Shown: positions 24,432 to 34,501, numbered from the stretch's first letter. The stretch: DNA of 41,038 bases from Candidatus Nanopelagicales bacterium (GCA_025456015.1 JALOLK010000021.1:1-41038), one strand, 5' to 3'. Numbers and translations are program-made. Notes: generated from the letters alone by a model not told the origin.

Positions 24432-24811
24432 CGGGACCTCGTGATCTGCACGGCGACGTCCTCGAAGGGCACGGGGATCGGGGCCTGGGGCTTGTGGACG
24501 GTCACCGTGACCGCCCGCACCAGCTCGAAGGCCAGGCAGCGGGCCGCGATGGCGGTCGCCAGGGTCTCGATGAGCTGCACGGGCGGGCCCTCGACGAGCT
24601 CGACGATCGCGGTGGCCACGGCGCCGTAGTCGACGGTGTCGGCCACGTCGTCGTGGGCGGCGGCCCGGCCCATCGAGACCATGCCGAGCACGACGTCGAC
24701 GACGAAGTCCTGGCCCTGCTCGCGCTCCTCGGGGAACACCCCGTGCCGGCCCCGGGCCCGCACCCCGCGCAGGATGATCCGGTCGAGGTCGGCCGGGAAC
24801 GCCTCACCCAT
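24428..24811 (-). CDS. folB: Dihydroneopterin aldolase
   Basis: A 127-residue aldolase that converts dihydroneopterin to 6-hydroxymethyl-dihydropterin. Landmarks: DRIILRGVRARGRHGVFPEEREQGQDFVVDVVL, the VADTVDYGAVATAI block, LIETLATAIAARCL and VTVTVHKPQAPIPVPFEDVAV with the catalytic-site lysine. ATG 24811 overlaps the folP 3' end by 8 bp. The frame is open upstream but lies within folP. Confidence 0.95.
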   Translation of the reverse strand: MGEAFPADLDRIILRGVRARGRHGVFPEEREQGQDFVVDVVLGMVSMGRAAAHDDVADTVDYGAVATAIVELVEGPPVQLIETLATAIAARCLAFELVRAVTVTVHKPQAPIPVPFEDVAVQITRSR

Positions 24812-25694
24812 GGCTGGGCACCCCCTCGGCCGCGGCCGGCCGCTGGGCCCCCGCCTGCCAGGCCCCGGCCACGGCCACGGCGTCGCGCGAGCCGCGCACG
24901 TCGTGGACCCGCACCCCCCATGCCCCAGCCGCCGCGGCGAGGGCGGACACGGCGTCGGTCGCCGCGTCGCGGCCCTCGACCGGCCTGGGCACGCCCCCGT
25001 CGGCCAGCAGCTCGCCGAGGAACCGCTTGCGGCTGGCGCCCACGAGCACGGGTCGACCCAGCGCATGCAGGGCCGGCAGCCCGGCCAGCAGCGCCCAGTT
25101 GTGCGCCGCGGTCTTGGCGAAGCCCAGGCCGGGATCGAGCACGACGCGGGCCGGGTCCACCCCCGCCGCGGCCAGCGCCTCCAGCCGGTCGGCCAGCGCG
25201 CGGCGCACGTCGGCCACGACGTCGTCGTAGTGGGCCAGCTGGTCCATGCCGGCCGACGGCCCCCGCCAGTGCATCGCGACGTAGGGCACGTCGGTGCCGG
25301 CCAGCCACGGCGCCATCTCCGGGTCGGCCAGCCCGCCGGACACGTCGTTCACGATGGCCGCGCCCCGGCGAACGGCGGCGTCGGCGACCTCGGCCCGCAT
25401 CGTGTCCACGCTGACCACGATGCCCGAGGCGGCCAGGCGCTCCACCACGGGCAGCACCCGATCGAGCTCCTCGGCCACGGGGATCCGCACCGCCCCGGGT
25501 CGGGTGGACTCCCCGCCGACGTCGACGAGGTCCGCCCCAGCGGCGACCTGGGCACGGGCGTGGGCCACCGCCACGTCGGGATCGGTGAACCGGCCGCCGT
25601 CGGAGAACGAGTCGGGGGTCACGTTGAGCACGGCCATCACCAGCGTGCGCGGCAGCGCGGCGAGGTGGGCCGGCAGGCCGATCGGGTGCAGCAC
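24804..25694 (-). CDS. folP: Dihydropteroate synthase
   Basis: A 296-residue TIM-barrel enzyme that condenses the pterin pyrophosphate with p-aminobenzoate; it is the sulfonamide target. Conserved blocks: VLNVTPDSFSDGG, DVGGESTRPGA, VSVDTMRAEVADAA, IVNDVSGGL, VLDPGLGFAKTAAHNWALL, VGASRKRFLGEL and VRVHDVRGSRDAV. GTG 25694 follows the folE stop by 3 bp and has no good ribosome binding site, so it probably relies on coupling. Confidence 0.95.
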   Translation of the reverse strand: MLHPIGLPAHLAALPRTLVMAVLNVTPDSFSDGGRFTDPDVAVAHARAQVAAGADLVDVGGESTRPGAVRIPVAEELDRVLPVVERLAASGIVVSVDTMRAEVADAAVRRGAAIVNDVSGGLADPEMAPWLAGTDVPYVAMHWRGPSAGMDQLAHYDDVVADVRRALADRLEALAAAGVDPARVVLDPGLGFAKTAAHNWALLAGLPALHALGRPVLVGASRKRFLGELLADGGVPRPVEGRDAATDAVSALAAAAGAWGVRVHDVRGSRDAVAVAGAWQAGAQRPAAAEGVPSHG

Positions 25695-25697
25695 GGC

Positions 25698-26312
25698 CTA
25701 CGCCTGCGTGATGAGCGCCATCACCTCGGCCCGGGTGGCCGCCTCCCGCAGCACGCCGCGCACGGCGCTGGTGACGGTCCTGGCGCCGGGCTTGCGCACG
25801 CCCCGCATCGACATGCACAGGTGCTCGCACTGCACCACGACGATCACCCCGCGGGGCTCGAGCACCCGGACCATGGCGTCGGCCACCTGGGTCGTGAGCC
25901 GCTCCTGCACCTGGGGGCGCTTGGCGTAGACGTCGACGAGGCGGGCGATCTTGCTCAGGCCCGTGATCCGGCCGTCCCGGTTCGGGATGTACCCCACGTG
26001 CGCCACGCCGTGGAAGGGCACGAGGTGGTGCTCGCAGGTGGAGTAGACCTCGATGTCCTTGACCAGGACCAGCTCGTCGTGGCCCAGGTCGAACGTCGTG
26101 GTGAGCACCTCCTCGGGCTCCTGGCGCAGCCCACGGAAGATCTCCGCGTAGCTGCGCGCGACCCGGGCGGGGGTGTCGCGCAGCCCCTCGCGCTCGGGGT
26201 CCTCCCCGATCGCGGCGAGCAGCTCGCGCACGGCCCGCGCGGCGCGTGCCTCGTCGAAGGGGATCGTGACGGCGGCATCGGCGACCACGTGGACCGGGTC
26301 GATGCCGGTCAT
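25698..26312 (-). CDS. folE: GTP cyclohydrolase I
   Basis: A 204-residue enzyme that turns GTP into dihydroneopterin triphosphate, the entry to folate synthesis. Motifs: [22 protein letters not shown], zinc ligands in [22 protein letters not shown] and [37 protein letters not shown], and [11 protein letters not shown]. The start overlaps the ftsH stop (ATGA, 26309-26312), a linkage shared by other actinobacteria. Confidence 0.97.
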   Translation of the reverse strand: MTGIDPVHVVADAAVTIPFDEARAARAVRELLAAIGEDPEREGLRDTPARVARSYAEIFRGLRQEPEEVLTTTFDLGHDELVLVKDIEVYSTCEHHLVPFHGVAHVGYIPNRDGRITGLSKIARLVDVYAKRPQVQERLTTQVADAMVRVLEPRGVIVVVQCEHLCMSMRGVRKPGARTVTSAVRGVLREAATRAEVMALITQA

Positions 26313-28561
26313 CGGGCCTCCCCGTCACGCCCTTCGGGCTCGGTCGGCGGCGGCGCGGGGGGCGGCGGCGGCGGGGCCTGCCAGCCGCCGAGGGGAGCGC
26401 TGCCACTGCCCGCGGCACCGTTGCCCGGGGTGCCGGTGCTGCCGTTGGGCCCGGGCGGAGTCGGCTGGCCGGCGACGGGCTGGCCCAGGGGGGCCTGGCC
26501 GGGCGGCACCTGGGCCGTCGGGTACGGGGCTCCGGGCGGCAGCGGGGCACCCGGGTACGCACCTGCCGGCGGCTCGCCCGGGACCGCCCCGGGCAGGCCC
26601 AGCGGCGCTGGGCCGGGCAGGCCGTAGGCACCACGCTGCACGCCGGCGCCGATCGGCGCGACGGGCCGGGCCGGCACCTCGACGGGCGGCTGGTCGGAGG
26701 GGGCCCGTCGCTCCGAGCCGGTCCACGCCGGCCGCTTGGGCCGCCGACGCAGCGGCTCGAACACGGCCGCCACCTGCTCCTTGTTCAGCGTCTCCTTGTC
26801 CAGCAGGGCCACCACGAGGGCGTCGAGCACGTCGCGGTTGTCCACCAGGATCTCGAACGCCTCGTTGTGGGCGTGGTCGATGAGGGTGCGGACCTCCTCG
26901 TCGATCGCCGCGGCGATCTCCTCGGAGTAGTCGCGCATGTGGCCCATGTCCCGGCCGAGGAAGACCTCGCCGTTCTCCTTGCCGTAGCGGATCGCGCCGA
27001 GCCGCTCGGTCATGCCGTACTGGGTGACCATCGCGCGGGCCACGGCGGTGGCCTTCTCGATGTCGTTGGCCGCGCCCGTGGTCGGGTCGTGGAAGACCAG
27101 CTCCTCGGCCGCGCGCCCCCCGAGCATGTAGGCCAGCTGGTTGAGCATCTCGCTGCGGGTGGTCGAGTACTTGTCCTGGTCGGGCAGGACCATGGTGTAG
27201 CCCAGGGCCCGCCCGCGCGGCAGGATCGTGATCTTGTGCACCGGGTCGTTGCCCGGCAGGGCCGCGGCCACCAGGGCGTGCCCACCCTCGTGGTACGCGG
27301 TGATGAGCTTCTCCTGGTGGTCCATCACGCGGGTGCGCTTCTGCGGCCCGGCGATGACGCGGTCGATGGCCTCGTCGAGGGCGCGGTTGTCGACCAGCGC
27401 CGAGCCGGACCGGGCCGTGAGCAGGGCGGCCTCGTTCAGCACGTTCGCCAGGTCGGCACCGGTGAAGCCGGGGGTGCGCCGCGCGACGGCCTCGAGGTCC
27501 ACGTCCGGGGCGATCGGCTTGCCGCGAGCGTGCACCTTGAGCACCTCGAGGCGGCCGTTGAGGTCCGGTGCGGAGACCTGGATCTGCCGGTCGAAGCGGC
27601 CCGGGCGCAGCAGGGCCGGGTCGAGGATGTCGGGCCGGTTCGTCGCCGCGATGAGGATGACCCCACCCGTGACGTCGAACCCGTCCATCTCGACGAGCAT
27701 CTGGTTCAGCGTCTGCTCGCGCTCGTCGTGGCCACCCCCGAGGCCCGCCCCGCGGTGCCGGCCGACCGCGTCGATCTCGTCGACGAAGATGATGGCCGGG
27801 GCGTTGGCCTTGGCCTGCTCGAACAGGTCACGCACCCGTGAGGCACCCACGCCGACGAACATCTCCACGAAGTCCGAGCCGGAGATGGAGAAGAAGGGCA
27901 CGCCCGCCTCGCCGGCCACGGCCCTGGCCAGCAGGGTCTTGCCGGTGCCGGGGGGGCCGTAGAGCAGCACGCCCTTGGGGATCTTGGCGCCGACCGCCTG
28001 GAAGCGGGCAGGGTCCTGGAGGAACTCCTTGATCTCGCCGAGCTCCTCGACGGCCTCCTCGGCCCCGGCGACGTCGGCGAAGGTGGTCTTGGGCATGTCC
28101 TTGCTCACGGCCTTGGCCTTGGACTTGCCGAAGCTCATCACGCGGCCGCCGCCGCCCATCTGGTTCATGAAGAAGAACAGCAGCAGCAGGACCAGGAACA
28201 CCGGCAGCATCGAGACCAGCAGCGTCACCAGGAAGCCCTGCTGCGGCACGCGCACGTTGTAGGAGTCGAGCTTGCCCTCGTCGACCGCCGTCTGCAGCTC
28301 GCGCTGCAGCTCGATGCCCTGGCCGTCGATGTACTCGGCGAACTTCTTCGACCCGTCCGGGAACTCCAGCTCGATGCGCTGCTCGACGTCGACGAGCAGC
28401 GCGTCGGAGATCTGCCCGGCGCGGATCGCCGTGACCGCCTCGGAGGTGTCCACCTGCCGCGGCCCGGTCACGTTGGTGACCAGGCTGCTGCCGACGAGCA
28501 CCAGCGCGGTGGCCACCAGGATCCACAGGATCGGACCACGGAGGAAACGCTTCACATCCAT
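26309..28561 (-). CDS. ftsH: ATP-dependent zinc metalloprotease FtsH
   Basis: A 750-residue membrane-anchored AAA+ protease that degrades membrane and regulatory proteins. It has TM1 (about 8-28), a short extracytoplasmic domain, TM2 (about 110-133), and an AAA+ module with Walker A GPPGTGKT (202-209), Walker B IIFVDEID (to 264) and the SRH region [20 protein letters not shown]. The zinc site HEGGH is at 424-428 and the FtsH peptidase domain extends to about 620. The last 110 or so residues form a Pro/Gly/Ala-rich tail, presumably disordered. ATG 28561 fits the family start [10 protein letters not shown]; the frame is open upstream without homology. It is the first gene of the ftsH-folE-folP-folB-folK-DUF3180 run. 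Confidence 0.97.
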   Translation of the reverse strand: MDVKRFLRGPILWILVATALVLVGSSLVTNVTGPRQVDTSEAVTAIRAGQISDALLVDVEQRIELEFPDGSKKFAEYIDGQGIELQRELQTAVDEGKLDSYNVRVPQQGFLVTLLVSMLPVFLVLLLLFFFMNQMGGGGRVMSFGKSKAKAVSKDMPKTTFADVAGAEEAVEELGEIKEFLQDPARFQAVGAKIPKGVLLYGPPGTGKTLLARAVAGEAGVPFFSISGSDFVEMFVGVGASRVRDLFEQAKANAPAIIFVDEIDAVGRHRGAGLGGGHDEREQTLNQMLVEMDGFDVTGGVILIAATNRPDILDPALLRPGRFDRQIQVSAPDLNGRLEVLKVHARGKPIAPDVDLEAVARRTPGFTGADLANVLNEAALLTARSGSALVDNRALDEAIDRVIAGPQKRTRVMDHQEKLITAYHEGGHALVAAALPGNDPVHKITILPRGRALGYTMVLPDQDKYSTTRSEMLNQLAYMLGGRAAEELVFHDPTTGAANDIEKATAVARAMVTQYGMTERLGAIRYGKENGEVFLGRDMGHMRDYSEEIAAAIDEEVRTLIDHAHNEAFEILVDNRDVLDALVVALLDKETLNKEQVAAVFEPLRRRPKRPAWTGSERRAPSDQPPVEVPARPVAPIGAGVQRGAYGLPGPAPLGLPGAVPGEPPAGAYPGAPLPPGAPYPTAQVPPGQAPLGQPVAGQPTPPGPNGSTGTPGNGAAGSGSAPLGGWQAPPPPPPAPPPTEPEGRDGEAR

Positions 28562-28667
28562 CCCTGTCCCGGGGGCGCCCCGGACTCGCGTGGACGGGCG
28601 CGGGGCCGCGCCGGCGCAGCGGCCTGGCGCGAGCATGCCCGCCCGACGGGCATTCGCCCGTGGGCAG

Positions 28668-28673
28668 AAACTA
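28668..28673 (-). promoter_or_regulatory. -10 element candidate for the ftsH-fol operon
   Basis: TAGTTT on the minus strand, start near 28661, leader about 100 nt. The 241-bp region 28562-28802 between ftsH and the divergent acidic-protein gene holds nothing else I can identify. Confidence 0.35.
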
Positions 28674-28802
28674 CACCGGGTCACCGACTGCGGCCCCCGC
28701 GGTTCGCAGAGGGCGTAGGGCTCACGGGGCCGATCGGGGCTGGCCCGCGGGACCGCGGGTAGCCGGTGCGCAGCGGGGGAGGCGTACCCCAGGAGGCCAG
28801 GC

Positions 28803-29018
28803 ATGGACCAGCGCGAGCAGACCGGCACCGACGCCGAGGGCTACCAGCCCATCTCGCAGGACGAGGAGGGCAACGCCCGGCTGGCCGGCGAGGAGCAGCA
28901 CGAGGCGCCGAACCCGCAGACGGGCGTGGGGGTCGGGATGGGGCAGGCCTCCTCGTTCGAGCCCGAGGAGGACCCCCAGTCCGAGCCGGACGAGCCGGAC
29001 GAGGCCGCCGGCACGTAG
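28803..29018 (+). CDS. Small acidic protein, unknown
   Basis: A 71-residue, highly acidic, hydrophilic protein with no membrane segment and few hydrophobic residues, likely disordered. Composition is rich in Glu, Asp, Gln, Pro and Gly; the C-terminal half has [19 protein letters not shown] do not recognise a family. The coding call rests on AGGAGG at good spacing before the ATG, in-frame codon bias, and a position in an otherwise empty gap. It is divergent from ftsH. Confidence 0.6.
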   Translation: MDQREQTGTDAEGYQPISQDEEGNARLAGEEQHEAPNPQTGVGVGMGQASSFEPEEDPQSEPDEPDEAAGT

Positions 29019-29056
29019 CACGACCCCTCCCTGGCCCGCCGGTCGGGGACCTCCTG

Positions 29057-29069
29057 CCCACGCCGTGGG
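29057..29069. terminator. Small hairpin after the acidic-protein gene
   Basis: CCCAC-GCC-GTGGG, a perfect 5-bp stem with a three-base loop, 39 bp after the stop and before the next promoter. No T tract. Confidence 0.2.
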
Positions 29070-29103
29070 ACCTGTGGCCCGCATGCGCGCGCCGCGGCCT
29101 TCC

Positions 29104-29109
29104 TAGGCT
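29104..29109 (+). promoter_or_regulatory. -10 element candidate for the radical SAM-cgoX pair
   Basis: TAGGCT gives a start near 29116 and a leader of about 40 nt ending with GAGGAGG, a strong ribosome binding site. Confidence 0.4.
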
Positions 29110-29155
29110 GATCGGGTGGCCCGGGGCCTTCGGCACGCCCGGGCGAGGAGGATCC

Positions 29156-30286
29156 ATGCCCGGTCATCCCAGCGGCGCCCCGGCCCGCATCGGCTCGGTC
29201 CGGCCCGAGGGCTGGACCTACGCCCGCGCCCCGATGATCGTGTACTGGGAGCTGACGAACGCCTGCGGCCTGGCCTGCAGCCACTGCCGCGCCACGGCCC
29301 TGCCGGACCCCGCCCCCGGCGAGCTGGACACCGCCGAGGCGATCGCGGTGCTCGACTCGATCGCCGCCTTCGGCGACCCGTCCCCGCACGTGGTGCTGAC
29401 CGGGGGTGACCCCCTGCGCCGCGCCGACCTGCGCACCCTCATCCACGCCGCGACCGATCGCGGGATCGGGGTCTCGCTGGCACCGGCGGTCACGCCGCTG
29501 CTCACCCGCGACCGGCTCGCCGAGCTGCGCGACGACGGGATCGCGGCCATCTCGCTGAGCCTCGACGGAGCCACGGCGGCCTCGCACGACGGCCTGCGCG
29601 GCGTGCCGGGCACCTTCGCGGCCACCCTCGAGGCCCTCGGCTGGGCCGCCGAGGTGGGCCTGCCCGTCCAGGTGAACACCCTGGTCACCGCCACGACGGC
29701 CGAGGAGCTGCCGGCGATCCGCGACCTGCTCACCGAGCAGGTCGTCATGCGCTGGAGCCTGTTCTTCCTCATCTCGGTCGGCCGCGGCACCACGCTGGCC
29801 GAGGTCACCCCCGGTGAGGCCGAGCGGCTCATGCGCTGGCTGTGGGACGTGGCGCGGACCGCCCCCTTCCAGGTGAAGACGACCGAGGCGATGATGTACC
29901 GGCGGGTGGCCGCCGCGGCGCTGCGCCGGGCCGGCCTGGACGACGCCGCGATCGAGCGGCACCCGATCTCGCGGGGCTTCGGCATCCGGGACGGCAACGG
30001 CATCGTCTTCCTGGCCCACGACGGCAGCGTGACCCCGTCCGGGTTCCTGCCCGTGAGCATCGGCAACGTCCGGCGGACCGACCTGGTCACCCTGTACCGG
30101 CAGGCCCCCCTCATGCAGGCACTGCGCGACCCCGACGGGTTCACCGGCCGCTGCGGCGCCTGCGAGTACCGCCAGTGGTGCGGCGGATCGCGGGCCCGGG
30201 CGTACGCCTGGACCGGCGACCCGCTCGCCACCGACCCCCTGTGCCCCTACGTGCCGCGCGGCGGGCCGCTGGCCGGCGGCCGATGA
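29156..30286 (+). CDS. Radical SAM protein with SPASM/twitch-like C-terminus (TIGR04053-like)
   Basis: A 376-residue radical SAM enzyme. The [4Fe-4S]/SAM site is C37-x3-C41-x2-C44 in the block TNACGLACSHCRA, followed by VVLTGGDPL (SAM-binding GGxP-like) and ISLSLDGA. A C-terminal cysteine cluster (C333, C336, C342 and C363, in CGACEYRQWC and LCPY) suggests an auxiliary iron-sulfur cluster. The layout resembles the TIGR04053 radical SAM/SPASM group and the haem-related NirJ/AhbD branch; the substrate is not known to me. ATG 29156 has GAGGAGG four bases upstream. It is coupled by a 4-bp overlap (ATGA) to a porphyrinogen oxidase gene, which suggests a tetrapyrrole-related role. Confidence 0.87.
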   Translation: MPGHPSGAPARIGSVRPEGWTYARAPMIVYWELTNACGLACSHCRATALPDPAPGELDTAEAIAVLDSIAAFGDPSPHVVLTGGDPLRRADLRTLIHAATDRGIGVSLAPAVTPLLTRDRLAELRDDGIAAISLSLDGATAASHDGLRGVPGTFAATLEALGWAAEVGLPVQVNTLVTATTAEELPAIRDLLTEQVVMRWSLFFLISVGRGTTLAEVTPGEAERLMRWLWDVARTAPFQVKTTEAMMYRRVAAAALRRAGLDDAAIERHPISRGFGIRDGNGIVFLAHDGSVTPSGFLPVSIGNVRRTDLVTLYRQAPLMQALRDPDGFTGRCGACEYRQWCGGSRARAYAWTGDPLATDPLCPYVPRGGPLAGGR

Positions 30287-31724
30287 CGTCGGTCCACCCC
30301 GTCGCGCCCGGCACGGCGCCGGCGCCGGGGCCGGACGGGGCCCCGCGCGTGGTGGTCGTCGGCGGCGGTATCACCGGCCTGGTGGCGGCCTGGGAGGCCG
30401 CCCGTGCCGGGGGCCGGGTGACCCTGCTGGAAGCCTCGGGGCACCTCGGCGGCAAGGTGCGCACCGAGCGGGTGGACGGCCTGCTCGTCGAGCACGGCCC
30501 GGACTCCTTCGTGGCCTACCGGCCGGCCGCCCTCGAGCTCATCGGCGCCCTGGGCCTGGCCGGCTCGGTGATCGGGGTGAACGCGGGTCGCACCGTGCAC
30601 GTGCGGGTGGACGGGCGGCTGCTGCCGCTGCCCGAGGGCATGGGCATGGTGCTGCCCACCCGGCTGGGTCCGCTGGTGCGGACTCCGCTGCTCACCTGGC
30701 GGCACAAGGCCCGGGCCAGCCTCGACCTGGTCCTGCCCCGACGCCTCGGCACCGCCGACACGTCCATCGGGGCGCTGCTGCGCGCCCGCCTGGGTGACGG
30801 CGTGGTCGAGCGGTTCGCGCAGCCGCTGGTGGGGGGCATCTACGGCGCCGGCGTCGACGAGCTGAGCCTCGACGCGGTGCTGCCCACCCTGCGCACGGCG
30901 GAGTCCGAGCACCGCAGCCTCGTCCTGGCCAGCCTCACGCAGGGCCGGGCGGCCCGTCGGGCGGCCGGTGCCCCGGGGCCGCGGCCCGGCTCGCCGTTCC
31001 GCTCGCTGCAGGACGGCCTGGGGGTCATCGTCGATCGGCTGGTCGAGGTGCTCGTCGAGCTCGGCGCGGACGTGCGCGCGGCCAGCGCGGTGACCTCCCT
31101 GGTCCGGGCCCCGGACGGGACCACGACGGTGCGCTGCGCCGACGGGACCTGCCTGGTGGCCGAGTCGCTGGTCCTGGCGGTGGGGGCTCCGGCGCTGGCC
31201 CACCTGCTCGCCGAGCACGCCCCCGACGCCGCGGCGGCGCTGGCCGCCATCCCGCAGGGTTCCACGACGCTGGTGACGCTGGCCTACGACGCCGATCTGA
31301 TCCGCCGGCACGTCGGGCAGGGCTGGCTCGAGGCGGGCCCGGCGCCCATCAGCGGGGCGACCGTGAGCTCGGCGAAGTGGCCGGGGCGTGCCCCGGACGG
31401 CGTGGTCCTGCTGCGCGCGTTCGTGCCCGGGCGGCTGGGCCCGCTCGGCTCGGCCCCCGAGGCCCAGCTCGTCGCCGCGGTGGCGGCACACGTCGGGTCG
31501 GTCCTCGGCGCCAGCGGCGAGCCGCAGCGCTGGTGGGTCGACCGCTGGCCGGGCGCCATGCCGCACTACACCGTCGGGCACCTCGATCGGGTCGCCGCCG
31601 TCGAGGCCGGCATGGCCGCCCTGCCGGGCTGGCACGTGGCCGGGTCGGCGCTGCACGGGGTCGGCCTGCCCGAGTGCATCGCGGACGGCCGGCGGGCCGG
31701 ACGGCTGGCCGCGGCGTGCGGGGC

Positions 31725-31734
<10 letters not shown>
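30283..31734 (+). CDS. cgoX: Coproporphyrinogen III/protoporphyrinogen oxidase (HemY/CgoX type)
   Basis: A 483-residue FAD enzyme of the HemY family. In actinobacteria it is expected to oxidise coproporphyrinogen III to coproporphyrin III in the coproporphyrin-dependent haem pathway. It has an FAD motif VVVVGGGITGLVAAWEAARAG, LLEASGHLGGKVRTERVDGLLVEHGPDSF, the FAQPLVGGIYGAGVDELSLDA block, FRSLQDGLGVIVDRL, and the C-terminal GWHVAGSALHGVGLPECIADGRRA. The ATG at 30283 overlaps the radical SAM stop. Its 3' end overlaps the convergent hpt gene by 10 bp. hemQ/chdC, which would finish haem, is not in the window. Confidence 0.92.
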
Positions 31735-32276
<542 letters not shown>

Positions 32277-32281
32277 GGCGC

Positions 32282-33433
32282 TCAGGCTCTCACAACCACC
32301 CGGGCCCCCTCCCGGCGGGCGCGGCGTCCCCCGGGCAGGGCGACCTCGGCCCGGGTCGGCGGGCCGTCGAGCAGGTCGGCCACGCGCTCGACGTGGTCCG
32401 CCGTGACCGCCCCCGCGGGGCACCCCGCCGCGAGCAGGAGGCGGCGGACCACGCGGCTCACCACGGCGCCCGGAAGCGCCGGACCCCCGGCAACGGGGCC
32501 GTCCAGCGCGTCGACCCGCAGCACTGCCGCCGGCGCGCCACCTCCCCCCTCGCCCACTCGCGCCCACACCTGGTCGGCCCAGGCATCCAGGGCGTCCGCG
32601 TCGGCACGGGTGAGCCGGGCGGTCCGCGCCAGGGCGTCCACGACCCCCGGGCCGAGCGCGGCGTCGAGGGCGGGCAGGGCCTGGGTCCGCACGCGCACGC
32701 GGGCGAACCCGGGGTCCTCGTTGTGCGGGTCGGACCACGGCTCGAGGCGTGGATCCTCGCGCGCCGCCTGCTCGGCGGCGGCCGCGGTCACGGCCCGCGG
32801 CAGGTCCAGCAGCGGCCGTCGGAACAGCCCCTGGCGTGACGCCATCCCGGCCAGCGAGCGCGTCCCCGAGCCGCGGGCCAGGCCCAGCAGCACGGTCTCG
32901 GCCTGGTCGTCGCGGGTGTGCCCGAGCAGGACCACCGCGGCCGCGGCCCCGCCCGAGCGGTGCCCGCCGGAGGTCTGGGACCCGGTGGTGTCATCCCAGC
33001 GGCGATGCCGCTGCTGCTGCGATGACCCAGCGCGACTGGGCATGGCCGGTGCACCAGCGGCCGCGGCCAGCGCCTCGTACCGGGCCCGGCGGGCGGCCGC
33101 CTCGGGGCCACCCGCGCCGGGGCCGGGCGTCACCTCGACGGGCAGGACCACGACGTCGTCGCACCCGAGCAGGCGCGCCTGCTCGGCGGCCCGCGCGGCG
33201 ACAGCCGCCGAACCCGCCTGCAGCTGGTGGTCGACGACGAGCGCCCCGACGAGCAGGCCCAGCTCGCGGCCGACCGCCAGGGTGCCGGCCAGCAGCGCCA
33301 GCGAGTCCGCGCCCCCGCTGCACGCCACGAGCACCCGCTCGCCCGGCTCGAGGTCCGCCAGGGCGGCGCGCACGGCCGCGCGCACCGCCGCCCGAGGTGG
33401 CTGCTGGCCACCCCGGCCCACGGTCGCTCCCAC
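32282..33433 (-). CDS. tilS: tRNA(Ile)-lysidine synthetase
   Basis: A 383-residue N-type ATP pyrophosphatase that lysidinylates the CAU anticodon of tRNA-Ile, making it read AUA. PP-loop SGGADS at 39-44, VVDHQL, EAAARRARYEAL and the signature LLGHTRDDQAETVLLGLARGSG. Between about 127 and 161, just before LLGHTRDD, there is a hydrophilic low-complexity insertion (SRAGSSQQQRHRRWDDTT and on) that the family does not normally have. The C-terminal domain is present but short. GTG 33433 is the likely start; the ribosome binding site is weak. The reading frame is intact through the insertion. Confidence 0.92.
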   Translation of the reverse strand: MGATVGRGGQQPPRAAVRAAVRAALADLEPGERVLVACSGGADSLALLAGTLAVGRELGLLVGALVVDHQLQAGSAAVAARAAEQARLLGCDDVVVLPVEVTPGPGAGGPEAAARRARYEALAAAAGAPAMPSRAGSSQQQRHRRWDDTTGSQTSGGHRSGGAAAAVVLLGHTRDDQAETVLLGLARGSGTRSLAGMASRQGLFRRPLLDLPRAVTAAAAEQAAREDPRLEPWSDPHNEDPGFARVRVRTQALPALDAALGPGVVDALARTARLTRADADALDAWADQVWARVGEGGGGAPAAVLRVDALDGPVAGGPALPGAVVSRVVRRLLLAAGCPAGAVTADHVERVADLLDGPPTRAEVALPGGRRARREGARVVVRA

Positions 33434-33451
33434 GCGGCCCCGACCCCGGCC

Positions 33452-34495
33452 TCAGCGCAGGACGCGGCGCACCCAGGCCGCCGGGTCCTCGATCTCCGCG
33501 GCCGACGGCAGGTGCCGCGGCTCGGCCCACACCTGCGCGAACCCGTCCGGACCGGCCTGGGCGATGACCGTGCGCACGAAGTCCGACCCGCTCGTGTACT
33601 GGCGCATCTTGGTCTCCAGGCCCAGCATGCGGCGGGCGAAGCCGTCCACCGTGCCCGCCTGGGCGCGGCGCGCGGCGAACCGCTCGCGGATGGTCGCCAC
33701 GGTGGGCACGTGCCCCGGTCCCACCTCGTCCATGACGTAGTCCGCGTGGCCCTCGAGCAGCGACATCAGGCCGGTGAGCCGGTCGAAGACCGCGCGCTGC
33801 TCCGGGGTCTGCACGGCCTCCATGAGGCTGGGACCGGGGCCACCACGGGCGGCCGTGACCACCGCCTGGGCGATCGCGCCGAACCGGCGGAGGAACTCGA
33901 GCGCGGGCACGTCGGACAGGGCCACGAAGGACTGCACCTCGGCGAGGAAGTGGTCGCCCAGCCACGGCACCCCGCCGAACTGCACGCGGTGGGTCTCCTC
34001 GTGCAGGCACACCCAGAACCGGAAGTCCCGCGGCACCAGCCCGAGCTCGCGTTCGACGTGCACGATGTTCGGCGCCACCAGCAGCAGCCGCCCGGGCTGG
34101 CCGGGCTCGGTGAACGCCTCGTACTGGCCCAGCACCTTGCCCGACAGCCACGCCAGCGCGCCGCCGAGCTGCCCGGCGGTGAGCCGGGAGCCGACGGCCT
34201 CCACCGTCGGGTTCACCTCGCGCTGCACCCGGCCGGCGCCGAAGGGCTCGAGCGCCAGGGCGAACCCGGCGACGTTCGAGCGGATCCACTCCGCCCGGTC
34301 CACCACCACCGCCGGGGCGTGGTCGGGGTCGGCCTGCAGGCCGGTCAGGGCCTGCACCGGGTCGCGGGCGAGCTGGGCGAGCTCACGCAGCTCCTGCACC
34401 GCCCAGTGGGCGTCGGAGGCGCTCGCCTCGGGCCCCTTCGGCATGAAGCGCACGCCGATGCGCTCGGCGAGGTCCCAGTCGACGAGGCGAGCCAT
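33452..34495 (-). CDS. Zinc-dependent metallopeptidase-like protein, DUF2342 family
   Basis: A 347-residue protein of the DUF2342 family, sometimes listed as coenzyme F420 biosynthesis-associated, although no F420 genes are seen here. A zinc-binding HExxH occurs as CLHEETHRVQF, with a likely third ligand in LLEGHADYVMDEVG. Other conserved blocks are the start MARLVDWDLAERIG and RFWVCLHEETH. The substrate is unknown. ATG 34495 has TATGCT exactly 6 nt upstream and no ribosome binding site. It lies between dacB and tilS, 18 bp before tilS, in the usual actinobacterial order. Confidence 0.88.
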   Translation of the reverse strand: MARLVDWDLAERIGVRFMPKGPEASASDAHWAVQELRELAQLARDPVQALTGLQADPDHAPAVVVDRAEWIRSNVAGFALALEPFGAGRVQREVNPTVEAVGSRLTAGQLGGALAWLSGKVLGQYEAFTEPGQPGRLLLVAPNIVHVERELGLVPRDFRFWVCLHEETHRVQFGGVPWLGDHFLAEVQSFVALSDVPALEFLRRFGAIAQAVVTAARGGPGPSLMEAVQTPEQRAVFDRLTGLMSLLEGHADYVMDEVGPGHVPTVATIRERFAARRAQAGTVDGFARRMLGLETKMRQYTSGSDFVRTVIAQAGPDGFAQVWAEPRHLPSAAEIEDPAAWVRRVLR

Positions 34496-34501
34496 CCGGC
34501 C

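Noticed and set aside
32951-33055. Possible small mobile repeat (MITE or REP) inside tilS
   Set aside because: The inverted arms are short, no target duplication is seen, and no second copy was noticed in the window, so it is reported only as an in-frame insertion.
33452-34495. Role of the DUF2342 gene in coenzyme F420 synthesis
   Set aside because: The label is used for the family, but no cofC, fbiA or fbiB-like gene is present here, and the sequence shows only a metallopeptidase-like site.
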